A DNA stretch of 64,000 bases from Dryococelus australis (lineage: Eukaryota > Arthropoda > Insecta > Phasmatodea > Phasmatidae): assembly GCA_029891345.1 (NCBI GenBank), contig CM057009.1, positions 287,690,966 through 287,754,965 on the forward strand, written 5' to 3'. Position 1 is the first letter of the stretch. Each line of letters opens with the position of its first letter. The translations under genes were made by a program, and so were the position numbers. The notes beneath the pieces are model-generated. The model made no database searches. It saw only the letters and a list, made by a program, of their open reading frames with translations, and was not told the origin of the DNA. This document shows, piece after piece, positions 49,086 to 60,522 of this stretch.

Positions 49086-49610
49086 CTAATGCCATGTCAC
49101 ACGAATAATATCCACAGGTGATTCGGGAGGAGAAACATCATAGTCTGTTTCACTCCAGTCAGACATCATTGCCCAAGTTAACATTAATTTTGAGTTTTCC
49201 TCTGCAGAGAAGAATGTCGAATTAGATCCATAAGTTTTACACAATTGTTTGAACGAGGGGCAAATGTATTCTTTTTGAATGTCTATTAATTTCCTGTTAA
49301 CACACTTTCTAAAATTATTTTTTCCTAAACTCAAACCTACATATATTTCACAATTATTTAGGTAATGTTTCCAAATATCTTCAGTATTCTCATACTCTAT
49401 ACACACACTTTCCCAGGTTAAACCCTGGTTATGATTAGTAACCCATCTATTTGTTTTCTTTGATTTGGCAGAAAGATATTTCCAATGAAATGGTGGTTTG
49501 AAGCTGAATACAGTTGCATGTTCTTCCATATCAGTAATAGCTAATCCTTTAATTAGTAAATTTTTCTGCAGATTGAAATCCTTGCACACTGCAAAACATT
49601 TCGTCGTAGC
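49086..49610 (-). pseudogene. Element C protein of an arthropod repeat-associated family (unknown function), fossil
   Basis: A 167-codon open stretch reads GLAITDMEEHATVFSFKPPF, then NRWVTNHNQGLTWES, then CEIYVGLSLGKNNF, then DIQKEYICPSFKQL. From memory, this fits a family of roughly 200-residue proteins found in many arthropod genomes next to such elements, with FKPP...W...NHHGLxW and an IYVKGxxK, then CPS-L block followed by Cys/His. An RNase H-fold nuclease relation has crossed my mind but is unproven. It lies directly downstream of the capsid-like gene on the same strand and has no counterpart seen in element B. Longest undamaged open frame of element C; the element as a whole is broken. 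Confidence 0.5.
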
Positions 49611-49639
49611 TGTGGTTCGTCATCTACTGACTAAATGCA

Positions 49640-50680
49640 TTATTTTCACAAGCTTATATCTTACATTGTAACTTGCTAATCTATTATGCATTATCAGAGC
49701 CTAAGCTTGTGTATTTGCTGGAATTGTTGTATATGCAATAATTCCAATTTGTGAATCAATCATGCTTTTTGTAATTGTGTCGTCTTGTTTGCTTACAGCA
49801 AACACAAATAATGCTCCTCTACTTTTAAATGTTTTGGGTTCGAGGATCAGATAACTGTTTTTGTTTTAATGTGTTACCTGTAACTTTGTATACATAACAT
49901 AGGAAATAGGGAATTCGCCATTAACAAAGTTCATATTTAAATCCAAAAAGGGTAAGCTTGACTGTTTCGATACAGTTTAATAGTTTTCATATCACAATTA
50001 TCGAATACTGATCTATTAGCTTTTAAATTGTTTGACGATTTGTCTGAAAACAAATGACAATATATCTTGGTTTTGCCTAAGAAACCTTGATTTCGCACTC
50101 CACACTATCTTTCGAGCTAATGATAGAATTGGAAAAACCTCTAAACCTAACTATCTGAAAGCAATATCTAAGTTCTTTCCTTTTACAATAAATTTTAAAA
50201 ACTTTACACGTACACAAGCATTAATTTCAATATGTGGCAACGACTATTCCACACTGCTTAATTCAAATATTACACCTTCCTTGTAATTAGATGTATCATA
50301 TATGGCATTAAAATGTGTATTGCCAAATAGACTAACTAATTGTTTACAGATCCTGAGAGATACTTCTTTATTATGGAAGTAATTGCAACACCCTATGTTT
50401 GATCGTTTCCCACTCTATTTAGCAGATGTGCAATTCTATCGATTAAATGAAGTATTCCATTTATTACTATTTTTGTAGTTGCTGGATTACTTGCATTGGC
50501 TGTCTTTTTAATTGTTCCTCTAAACCTTAAACTGGATTTCGATGGTAGTGTGTAAATATCGGGATTTTGTATTGAAATACTTATTTCGGAAGGAGACGTA
50601 TACGAACCTACTCGGAATGGTCCATACACATGCATTTCCATATTGGTGATTGCATTTTCATAATTGATTGGTTCTTCAAC
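49640..50680 (-). pseudogene. Element C major capsid-like protein (double jelly-roll), fossil
   Basis: The N-terminal reading (50,393-50,641) has YGPFRVGSYTSPSEISISIQ, then NPDIYTLPSKSSLRFRGTI, the start of the same family as in element B. Farther along, KGKNLDIAFR matches B's KNVDVAFR, and an ALIMHNRL-type C-terminal block is present near 49,660. The same neighbours are on the same strand as in element B, and no transposon interrupts it here. It is broken in several places. Confidence 0.72.
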
Positions 50681-50819
50681 ATTAAGTATGTCATAAATTT
50701 CTATTAACCGTATATCCTAATATCTATAAAAACAATTTTTTGCCTTGGTTAACTTCATGGGTAGCTTATTTACAGTGAGTGTTTTATGCTTGTGTTTACA
50801 TCTTTTTATACTTACTTTC

Positions 50820-51630
50820 TACGAAATACATTCCTCAGTGACATAGTTCTTAAAAGGACCGCCTACTTTATGTCCGAATTTAATATTGTAAACAATACCC
50901 ATTGTGATTGTAATGTGCAATGGAATGTGACTGTTTATATAACTTTCCTTAAATGTAAATGGACAGTAATTTCTTTATTTCCCGAATTAATAAGTTTACT
51001 GTCTGGATCGACAATTGTATCAACTATTTCATCAACACGATTCACTATTACTAGAAAATATATCAAAGTTTTTGGTTTGTCAATCATTTTATATCCTGGA
51101 GCCACAGCACTCATGAATACATGCATTGTATTTCTCGATTTTCCATAAAAATATTACCTATCTATAATGTTAACATTTAAAGGACATACATTTACCAATA
51201 ATATATTAACCTCTTTTGATGATTCGTGTATTTGATTAGCTAGATATACTCTCCATTTGTAACCTATCATATTTGCAATTCAATTGTATTCTGATAAATC
51301 GATATCGTCATTACTGTACATTGCATTAGTTAACATATTTGGATTTCCATGTAATTGGAAATGTACATCGTCAGGTAATGCCGCATTAATGAATGTTTCT
51401 AAGTTATTCAACTCATAAGATCCTATTGGTAACATAATCTTGAAGGTTTTTTCACCAATATTAGCTGTAAATTTTTAGTTATTCATATCAATGTTTTGTA
51501 TGCTGTTGTAAGTAACAAATTCTATTAGACATATTTGCCATTCTCCATTTAACTCCAATAAAGGGAAATATACAGCACGCAATTCCAACAAATTTCCATT
51601 TTATATCACCATAATTGACATGTCACTATT
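50820..51630 (-). pseudogene. Element C penton/minor capsid-like protein, fossil
   Basis: The readings carry YFPLLELNGEWQICLIEF, then TYNSIQNIDMNN, then LPIGSYELNNLETFI, the conserved start of the family. A long middle includes KEVNILLVNVCPLNVNII and FMSAVAPGYKMI, equal to the family's HEFFPKVPPGYK region, and DSKLINSGNKEITVHLHLR closes it. It is better preserved than the element B copy, so it is the more useful family representative. It is broken. Confidence 0.65.
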
Positions 51631-52019
51631 AAGTTTTACTATTACACTTGCTTATATATACTATTTATAGTAAAAAAATGTAAACATAAGTGTCCACAAT
51701 TGATTGTATTTGGTAATTGTTTCGTTTTATAATTGTTTCTTTATTATGTGTTTTTAAAATTATTACGCATTTCAATTGGAGGGCGTAAATCGCCGAAACT
51801 ATTGTTATATAACGAATTATTTATGTTCCTTCATTTTGTATCGAATCTAAATTAACAATCATACATTCACAAAGATTTGGTTTCTTTGGTTAACTGTCTC
51901 ATATACACACTTCGGAAATAGGGGATAACCAGTTTAATTATATATACATTAATATCTTTGTTTTTAAATGCATGTTTTGGAAGACTATTTAATACTTTCT
52001 GTGTTTTTCCCATGTTTGG

Positions 52020-52480
52020 AGGTTTTTCATTATTCTCCTACTTTAAATGGTTTCAGATACATTCCTTTACATTTTAATTTATCTACTCTTCTAATTGCCG
52101 AAACTCCTCCGTGGATTGATACAAGTGCTGATAATGTTATGATATAATGTAATGATGATGTAATGTTATGATTCCTCCTTTATTTGTTTTTCATTTGATT
52201 TTATGTTTTAAGCCCATGCCTCTCTTCACCTTTCAATGCATAATTTTATCAACAGGCTTTTCACCTGTAGATGTGGATGGATTCTTCCTTATATTTGCAA
52301 CTTTATCAGCTATAATCATATCTGCTATATGTCTTTTTTCCATATCGTTAGTTCGATCATAAACTATATCATGTTCTTTACATGCGTTATCCTAAGAGTT
52401 TATTCCTTGATCATTTGGAGCCAAATGTTTAGCAAGTTTAGTATCTGTTCGGCAATAATCATATTTCGGTAAATGATATT
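52020..52480 (-). pseudogene. Element C phospholipase A2-like and minor capsid region, fossil
   Basis: At about 52,240-52,475 the minus strand reads DTKLAKHLAPNDQGINS, then ACKEHDIVYDRTNDMEKR, with the C-x-x-H-D pair of the PLA2-like domain and the basic helical tail seen in element B. Immediately beyond (about 52,040-52,160) is a hydrophobic SALVSIHGGVSAIRR then KGMYLKPFK stretch, the end of the minor capsid-like protein in this family. The two lie in the same order as 31,176-31,490 and 30,767-31,067. They are broken. Confidence 0.58.
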
Positions 52481-52484
52481 CAAA

Positions 52485-52670
52485 TGGTAATATATTAATC
52501 AATGTATTCAATACACCACATCATTGTTGATACATTTAGTATGAGCCTTTATTTTCAACTGAACGTGAGCTTATATATAGACCTAAATTTATAGTTTTAT
52601 GTTAGTATGTTCTGTCTAATTGTGTAGAAATGAAGGTTTAAAATCAAAATGTACATCTCCCAGTAACTGT
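52485..52670. promoter_or_regulatory. Central divergent gap of element C (fossil promoter region)
   Basis: The capsid set runs leftward and the ATPase set rightward from this 190-bp gap. A TATA box-like TTATATATAG lies at about 52,571, about 100 bp before the ATPase start. A bidirectional promoter is inferred from layout shared with element B. Confidence 0.35.
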
Positions 52671-52674
52671 AAAT

Positions 52675-53260
52675 ATGAAAGAAAAAGTAACTGAACAGAA
52701 ACATGGCATACTTTTACCATCAAATATACATAGTATAATAAGTAGTCCTTCATGTGGAAAAACTTGTGTTATTATGTCGCTGTTGGAATATCTGGATAGA
52801 CTTAAATTTGAAAATGTATATGTGTTTTCTAAAACAAAACAAGAGAAATATCAACAATTAGTGATCATTTTGTCATTATTTGAAGGAATGTGATATTTCT
52901 CTTTTACAAATGAAGACGATATAGTGCCTCTGAATGCAGCATTACTAAAGTCCGTATTTATTTTTGATGACGTTTGGTGTGAACCAAAGGGTGAATTACA
53001 GCAATATTTCAGTTTTGGGTTACATTCTAATTTTGATTGATTTTATATATCGCAAAGTTTCGCACGTGTACCAAAATATAATTTGTGCTATAGCAAATAT
53101 GGTAATTGTGTTTAAAATGGATAATACGAATCTGCAACATGTTTACAAAAATCATGGTTTGGGCGATATGACATTTACAAAGTTTAAAGATATGTGTTTT
53201 TAATGTTGGAAAGAAAAATACATTCTTTTTGGTGATTATACCAACACTTCCTCATATAAA
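52675..53260 (+). pseudogene. Element C packaging ATPase (FtsK/HerA type), fossil
   Basis: The start at 52,675 leads into HGILLPSNIHSIISSPSCGK with the P-loop Gly-Lys-Thr, then LKFENVYVFSKT, both standard blocks of the A32/HerA-like packaging ATPase of Polintons. A Walker B-like VFIFDDV follows at about 52,950. Then come an HSNFD/ARVPKYN-like region and the C-terminal NLQHVYKNHGLGDMTF, FKDMCF. In live relatives it pumps DNA into the capsid. First gene of the plus-strand set. Broken. Confidence 0.8.
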
Positions 53261-53576
53261 GGCAGATATGGGTCAGGTTTTTAAATTTTTTTACTTCCAA
53301 GCGAATAATAAAGAGCATTTCAAGTTTCGGCATAGCTATATAAAACACAAATACTATAATAGCTGTTTAACCAAAAATCGTGATGGGAATTCTGATTTGA
53401 ACAGACATATACTTCGTAATAAGAGTACTGCTGTGAAAGATAGCGATGCGGTAAATAAATGTTATGCAGGAGACTTAAACACTATTATGCTAAACATATT
53501 TATATCACAATCAAACAATATTCATGAGAAAATAATAAACTTATTGGATTTGAATGACAGTGTTTATAAAACATGA
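53260..53576 (+). pseudogene. Element C ATPase tail / small basic protein, fossil
   Basis: An open stretch (53,229-53,576) of basic, Asn/Lys-rich composition ends four bases into the next gene. It fits the variable C-terminal extension of the ATPase gene or a separate small ORF. No domain recognised. Confidence 0.35.
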
Positions 53577-54022
53577 GTGTAATTGCAAACATTTTAACCA
53601 ATATTAGCAATGATTTGCTGAGTAATGATTTTAGAATAGAAGAATGGTTAAATGGATTTCGTAAAGACATTAATGATATGACAAATATAATTTTTACAAT
53701 ACAACTTACAGAAATGCATGAACATTTAAGAGCTGTAATTAATGAAGTGGTAAGCAATACTATTACAAAACAACTTGAAACACGAATGGAACAAATAATG
53801 CAATATATAAGAGATGAATTCATTAATAAAAATGTTGTTTTTATAATGCAAACAGACTTGAGAAAACAAAATAATGATTTGGAAATGCAATTAAATTATT
53901 TTATTAATGATCTGAAAGCTAAAACTGTAACTAAATTGGATGTTGTTTTAAGTAAAGTTGATAAGATTGAAAAGGTGCAAACTATTCGACCTACTGCATC
54001 AGTTAGAAAAGCAACGACTTAA
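53573..54022 (+). pseudogene. Element C coiled-coil protein (149 codons), fossil locus
   Basis: One open frame overlaps the preceding one by four bases (ATGA-type junction). The sequence is almost all helix-forming with heptad Ile/Leu/Met positions (IEEWLNGFRKDINDMTNIIF, then QLETRMEQIMQYI, then LVDKIEKVQ-like end): a long coiled coil. It corresponds to 32,710-33,060 in element B. Its role is unknown; a scaffold or tail-fibre role has no sequence support. Confidence 0.6.
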
Positions 54023-54065
54023 TTCATATATAAATAGATTGAATTTAATGTAATATAATCAAAAC

Positions 54066-54800
54066 ATGTCTGCCTCTGCTTCGGAATTACACAATATGTT
54101 ATATCTGCCACGAAGGAAATATATATAAGCCAAATGAGCTTGTGTGGAACGGGATGATTTAAACGAAAAAATATTTAAACCTGTTATGAGTAGAATGGAT
54201 ACATTGCATTCTGTGTTGAATAAGCCTAAAGAAACAGTTTTGGAAATTAAAACTGAAGAAGAATCTTTAACAAAGAAGAATAAAAATCAACCTCTTTGTA
54301 ATTTAACACGTTATTTAACTTTAAAATAATCTTTGTCTACGTGCGATATGACTTTTGGTGTTTATCGACATGACAATGTCTGGTTCATGGGAGATTCGGC
54401 AATAATATTTCTGCCTGAAAATAAAATTAAAATTGGTGATTACATAACTGATGTGAGCCAAGGGTTTTTAAAATTATTGTTTAAAAACTTTCCAAATGGA
54501 TACTCCGATACTGATTTGTAGAAATATAAAGAACTTATTCGTCGAACGAATGATAACATTCGTAAAGGAGATAAAAACCACCCAAAAATGCATTTAATAA
54601 CTGATATTGTCGGAAGTGGAATATATAAAGATGAAGTTGGCGATCGTTTTTTTCCTGTATATTGGAACAATCTTAATGAATTGGTTGATAGATTAAAACT
54701 TTTCCTTGCTTCGAAAGAATCTCGGAATAATTCACATACAAACAAAATTGTTTCTATTATTGAAGAGTTAATGGAAGACAGTGGATTTAGTACTTAGTAC
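54066..54800 (+). pseudogene. Element C DUF8207-like protein, fossil
   Basis: The N-terminal part is helical (RMDTLHSVLNKPKETVLEIK, 54,144-54,329). The conserved domain starts TFGVYRHDNVWFMGDSAI, then IKIGDYITDVSQGFLKLLF, then YSDTDL, then a beta-hairpin-like block and a C-terminal part RLKLFLASKESRNN ending in IVSIIEELMEDSGFS. This is the TFG...G-x-P-G-L-x-x-L-L-F...LLASK pattern of the Polinton/adintovirus-associated DUF8207-like family, function unknown. It is followed directly by the integrase. Broken. Confidence 0.62.
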
Positions 54801-54802
54801 CA

Positions 54803-55711
54803 ATGAAATTTAGTAAGATTGCTGAAGAGCTTTATGCCCCTGTGAGGATAAGATATTGTAGAAGAAGAGTTATAACTCATGGTTTGAAAGACCTCTTTCA
54901 AGCTGACTTGAGTGAAATGACATAATTTTCCAAATACAATAATTGATACAAGTATATTTTTACCATAATAGACGCTTATTCAAAGTATGGTTGGGCTATA
55001 CCTTCTAAAAACAAAACTGGGAAACAGGTTACCGATGCAATGAAGATTGTTTTGAAATAGAGAATCCCAAATTCGCTCCAAATCGATAGAGGAACCAAAT
55101 TTTTTCTACACCATTCTGGAAACTAATTACCGAATATGGTATTACCTATGAACCATATTCGGAGCTTAAAGCCAGTTTTGTGGAATGTTACAACAGATCG
55201 ATTAAGCAGTTAATATATAAACATTTCACATCGAGCACGACTTACAAATGGGTTGACATTTAGCCTGAAATAGTAAAATTGTATAATTCCAGATATCACA
55301 GAACTATCAAGATGGCGCCCAAAGAAGTTATAGATAACATCATAATGAAAACTATTTGTAATTATGTGAAAGTCATCGACAAAATAAAACGAAAGTTCAA
55401 AGTTGGCGAATTTATATGTATCTGGAAGCAGAAAGGAATCTTTGAAAAAATATTTACTGTTGATTGGTCTTGTGAAATATTAAAAATTATTTAAATTAGA
55501 CAAACACATCCCAGAGTGTGTTAGCTAGAAACGTATGGAGAACCAATAAAAGACAGATTTTACTAATATGAACTGCAAAATGTCAGTTCTCAAAATTAAT
55601 ATCTGATTGATAAAATCATTAAAAGGAAGAAAGATATGCCCTTGGTTCGATGGAGGGGTTTCTCAAAAGCACAGGAATCCTGGGTTAAGAATCTAGACCT
55701 TAAAAGATTCT
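54803..55711 (+). pseudogene. Element C retroviral-type integrase with chromodomain, fossil
   Basis: Readings: RRRVITHGLKDLFQADLSEM (first catalytic Asp region), YKYIFTIIDAYSKYGWAIPS (typical Polinton integrase core), LQIDRGTKF (second catalytic Asp region), a YNSRYHRTIKMAPKEV block, and an SH3-like GEFICIWKQKGIFEK. The tail (about 55,600-55,711) has IDKIIKRKKDMPLVRWRGFS, AQESWV, a chromodomain. In live relatives it integrates the element and makes 6-bp duplications, matching the flanks here. Last gene before the right arm. Broken. Confidence 0.8.
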
Positions 55712-56789
55712 AACGTAATGTTTGTAAAAAAATTCTGATAGTAAAAAAATATTTTAAAATTATATTTTATATGTTTTTATTTATTAATAAAGCTGTAGAC
55801 AGATGATGAATTTAATATTTATTCTGGAATCAATCCCCTTGGTGACTGGATTACAATTTCATTGGATTATCATTGATGTGATAATCATGTGTGTTTAAAT
55901 AATTTTAATTATACATTTCTTTCAAATACTCCAAAACTTTTTTATTTCTTATCTTAGATTTTTTTCTAATTAGAAATATTTGCACGAAGAATGTTAAGTT
56001 TTCCATTACCACTGCTATTACAAAGGAAAGGATATATTAATCATGCGTTAATGGTCATGCTCAATGATGTAAAAGAGAGAGGGTAGAAGAACAAGAGAGA
56101 TGGAACTAAACCTACATTGATAATTATTGCATTTTCCTAGCACTACTTTCGTCTCATTTCTCTTAAACATCCAGATTGGGGTTATACATCTTACACGTAA
56201 ACTTGGATTCCAGTGTTAGAAATGTTATAATTCTCGTTTCCTCTGTAGCATTAAATTCACTAATAATAACAATGGAAGATATTAAAATTACTTTTCACCA
56301 AAGATTGATAAAAAAAGTTTTCACATTGCCATGTGTGAGTTGATAGGTTTCGATAGGAGAACTGTAAAATCATTTTATCGTGATAGCAAAAGTTATTCGG
56401 AAACAATAAATTACAGCTACAAATCTGCTGCTAATATCTTCAATCTAGTTATTAAAGTTAAGGGAATAATTTTTTTCAGCAAAAGTTTTTAAATATTAAT
56501 TCGATGGAAATAAAGTATCAGACACGCGAGACCTGAAATGAGATAATTTTTTTAACATCTCCTGGCACAAAGGTTTGAAGGCTGTTGACCAGCTCTAGGT
56601 ATGGCGAGTCAGGGGAAGGGGTGGTGGGGGAATAACCATTCCTCTCACAGAAGTGGACAGAGCAGATTTTCGGTAGAGGCCACAATTCATGAGTAAAGCG
56701 TAGTTTTGCAAACAAATAAACACATTCGGAAGAGTCCAACTTCCCTGTATGAGGGTGTGTGACCTTGGATCAACAGGGAAGGGGACCAG
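55712..56789. other. Spacer between integrase and right arm of element C
   Basis: AT-rich. An AATAAA lies at about 55,786, soon after the integrase end, a plausible polyadenylation signal. No further gene recognised. Confidence 0.45.
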
Positions 56790-58780
56790 GGCTGCGTGGT
56801 CAGAGCATCCTTCTGAAAAGCAATTTCTTGGCCAGTGTAAGGGGTAGGTGTGGTTGGCCTTGGGCAGGAGCGATGCGGAGACTTCTCACATATTTCTGCC
56901 ATCTTAGTTCTCACCAACTGTCACTCTGCATAGAAGCAACACTGGAACTCTCAACTTCACTGGCCTTTGGAGAGTGATAGCTGCGATTCTCATTAAGCGA
57001 TATTATATGCTCTGGGTTTCAGATCTCGTTCACAGTCTTCACAAACTGTAGTGTGAAATATTTTTTTATAAGTCTGTAATTTATTGGGAAAAATATATAA
57101 ATTTTCTGGGGATAGTGCATTTATCGTGTAAACCCAGTTTCTGTGTTCGGTAGAGGAAATTTCTTAGCATTTTCAACTCACATTTTGTTACCAACAGCCA
57201 TGAATTTCACAAACTTGGTGGAAAAATTTGTAGTACATTCATTATTTTTAAATTATTCACTTTTATACATTCATGTAGTTATAGGACGAATAGTGTAATC
57301 AAGCCGTTAATAGTAGCTTGGTAGGGAAATAGGGTCTGTCAGTCATAAATTTCAACTCAGCCGTGCTCCATGTATATATATATATAACAGCTTATAAGCA
57401 GGCACACGTTATACAATCCAGTCATTCATTCATTGACTGACCTCCGAGGTGGGCAGATGTGTTTTGGGAGAGCTCCTTGTACAATTTCATTATGTGTTTT
57501 TTAATTGGTTGTTAATTCAACTAGTCTAATTTATATATTAGTAAGTACATCGTAAACATATTTTTTATCCATTTGTCATGTAAATTGTATTCACATATAT
57601 TTCCGAGTAGCTATAACCTTAGTAGCTTGTCAGCCTCCGAACATGCTCCACATATATTTAGTCAGGCTCTCGATGTAAGCTCGACTCATTTATTGACTGA
57701 CCTCCGAGGCAGATGGATGTGTTTTCAGGGAGCTCCTGAAGCAATTTCATTACATGTTTAGTTATTTTTTATATTTTCACCTCAGTCTATAAACAAACAT
57801 AGGTTATGAGTTGACGTAACTCCTGTATCCAAGTCAGTACTTCACTGAGCGCATGGACATATATTATATGTTTTCTTTTTTATGTGTGTTAATCAATTAA
57901 TTTATTTTTATGTGTGGATTATGTTTCTAAAGTTCCACCTCACCAGTCTCACAGGCAGATGGATGTGTAAGGTATGAGTGAGAGGCGTCAAGTAGGGCTC
58001 CATGTATCTTGTTATTGTGTTGATTAGCTGTTTAATTTTTAGGGACATTTTTCGCTTCGTTAATTCCATTCTGCACACTCATGTAACTGTCATAATCGGA
58101 TAGTTGTGTTCGTTCGTTATTCTTCTCTCACATAAATTATATTTCTAACATACAGCTTGGAGTAGACTAATTTATCTCTTTACGCGTAATTCATTTTAAG
58201 ATACCTGGAGAGTCATGTGATTGCACTTGTTATTCATGTAGTTGTGATCGTTTGAAATTTGCGATTCGATGCATGCAATTTATTCATATGTAGAAATTCT
58301 TTAACATTTAATTGCATTCGGAAACAGTCGTCGTCTATTTAATTGTTTGTCATTACTAACACGTAAATCCCATCTTTTAAAGTCGCCTGTCTGCCAACAC
58401 TGTCTGCGATACAAAAAATTCACACTTAGACCACTCTTGCACAAAACTCACTATATATACACAGCCCATCCCCAACACGCCGCACCTCAGTCGAGTGCCA
58501 GTCGTTGTGCTAACAACATCTACCAGCATTGCTGCCCACCTCCCACCCAAAATGAAAGACAGAAACTAATAAAATTGTCACTTGGTACAGTCTTGCACCA
58601 TACACAAAATGAAAAAAATTAACCCTTTCAGCAAATTTTACCTTTTCATAAAATTTAACCCTTTCAATTTTGATCGGACTTAGATCGGATTAAGATTGGA
58701 TTACGGATTAACCCTTTCAATCAAATCTATAATCTATCAATTAATCCCAGGTGAAGTGAAACCCCAACGCCCCTACTACT
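56790..58780 (-). repeat. Element C right terminal inverted repeat
   Basis: Counterpart of 39,324-43,150 minus its 1.83-kb insertion. Outer sequence GATTAATTG...CCTGGGATT, a TTAACCCTTTCA-rich stretch and the paired GTCAGTCAATRAATGA blocks are shared. It ends GCCCCTACTACT at 58,780. Confidence 0.85.
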
Positions 58781-59747
58781 CTCCCCCCTTCCTATAAAAG
58801 TATTTTAATGCAGTTGGAATAAATAATCTCAATTAAACTTGACGAATACTACAAATACAACAACCTACCACAGTGTTGCGAATATCATTTATTCTATAGA
58901 AAAACTTAGTCCTCATACTGTTTCAGGATTGGGTTTCCTAGCACTGGACAGCTTTCATTACTAACTCATCAAACGACGTTACTAACATGCGTAAATAATT
59001 GAATAATTTATCATTGTCCTCCCAAAGTCTACCACATAAGCGCCTGTAGGCTCCATCTACTAACCTAGTACTGTTAATGGGGATTGGCATGCCATCTCTT
59101 TTTAAGTTTTTTTACTATTAATTAAATTGTACACGTTGTATAGGGCTATTGGGTCCATCGCACAAAACAAACTCAACTCAACTGAGAAAGCTTGGTTGCA
59201 GTGTTGCCAGATGGCTTAACAAAATTCCCCCCAAATTGGATGAAAAATCCACCCCCCCCCAAAAAGGCTTTTCTGGAATAAATCCCTCCCAAAATTTTGT
59301 GGATGTTATACTATTTTTAATTGCACTTAAATTATATATTATGGATTAATTCTTGAAACATACATATGAATTAAACAATTTCCAACTGCCGGATAGTAAA
59401 ATTATATTAACACAGGCATTTCTAGAAAGGAAAGCACTTAAAAAGTAACAGAAATATAGTGAAAGTGTGCTGCATATCAGAGTGGCATAAATTAGAACAA
59501 AATTACGTAATTTCAACATATTTATACAAAATAAAGTAATAACAATGGGCAAATGAGTGGGCAAAAATTAGATTAAGTTGCCAACTTCAAATTAGAAAAA
59601 CTTTTATGGATGTTAATGACATACATAAATTGCAATAACGTCACAAACTAGTAATTAATACATATTATCACATGTACTGTTGGAGAGCGTAGCCATGAGT
59701 GCATCGTTACCTATGACATAGCCTTTAGCTTTTGTTTGATGAGTAAA
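58781..59747. other. AT-rich stretch between elements C and D
   Basis: No gene recognised. A C run lies at about 59,252. Confidence 0.45.
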
Positions 59748-60439
59748 AGTAGTAGGATTATCTATTAGTAGTCTCAGGGGCTAGGGGCTCAAGGCGCCAA
59801 CATGGCGGCCGGTGCTGCCATTTCGTTTCGGCCATCATGGCAGCAAGTGCATCGTGTCCGCTATTTTGGCAGCCACTACATAGTGCCCACCATATTGGCA
59901 GCCAGTATTCAATTTTTCATGCTTTATCATTCCACCTGGATTTTTCCTGCTCTTTCATTCCTCCTTAATTTTTCCATGTTCTATCATTCCGCGTTTTTTT
60001 CGTGTCCTATAATTCCGTGGATTTTCTCCGCATGCTCCCACTTTTGTTTATTTTGCATTATTACTTCCCCCTATTTCTATCCTTTCTCTCTTTCTCTATA
60101 TCTCTCTTGTTGCCTTCTTCGCCTGCCTTCTACATAGTTCGGTGGCCACCCGCCATGGGACTCCGGTGTATCCGCAGCCATCTTAATTCCTCCATCGCCC
60201 GCCAGGAAGTGCTGGTGTGTGTCCGCCGCAATATTTGGTTACTTGATCACCCATCAGGATTGCACAGATCCGCCTGCTTGTTTGCAGCATAGTTCATTCG
60301 TTCATCGCTTGCCAGGGAGCGCTGGTGTGACTACCACCATGTTGTTTCCTTCATCACCAGCTAGGAGGCACTGAAGTGCGCGTCCACCATATTTTCCCTT
60401 CAATAGTTATTATCTTTCGTAGCTCAAAAAATTCCTCCT

Positions 60440-60522
60440 TTGGAAGGGAGCAGGTTCGGACCACCGGACATGGTGGTCACCAGACCTACGCCTTAGACCA
60501 CTCAGCTACCAAAGCACACGTT
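60440..60522 (-). repeat. tRNA-Leu/Ser-like SINE head or tRNA fossil
   Basis: On the minus strand GCTTTGGTAGCTGAGTGGTCTAAGGCGTAGGTCT has an intact A box (TAGCTGAGTGG), and GGTGGTCCGAACCTG is a decayed B box. Acceptor ends do not pair well and the variable arm is irregular, so it is not called as a functional tRNA. Confidence 0.5.

Larger units (their letters stand above)
39324..58780. mobile_element. Element C: 19.5-kb Polinton/Maverick-like fossil with long TIRs
   Basis: Both ends start AGTAGT (left AGTAGTGGGGGCGAGTGGG; right, inverted, AGTAGTAGGGGCGTTGGGG), then TTTCACTTCACCTGGGATTAATTG in both. The flanks are CTCCAA (39,318-39,323) and CTCCCC (58,781-58,786), an approximate 6-bp target duplication. 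The size fits the family. The inside carries minus-strand capsid-side genes (49.1-52.5 kb) and plus-strand ATPase, coiled-coil, DUF8207-like and integrase genes (52.7-55.7 kb). No protein-primed DNA polymerase is recognised. The gene order is complete for the capsid module, but it has many breaks, more than ten, and the arms are visibly diverged, so it is an old, dead copy. Confidence 0.85.

Noticed and set aside
52168-52472. Plus-strand hydrophobic open frames at 52.2-52.5 kb
   Set aside because: They are antisense to the PLA2-like and minor capsid region on the minus strand.
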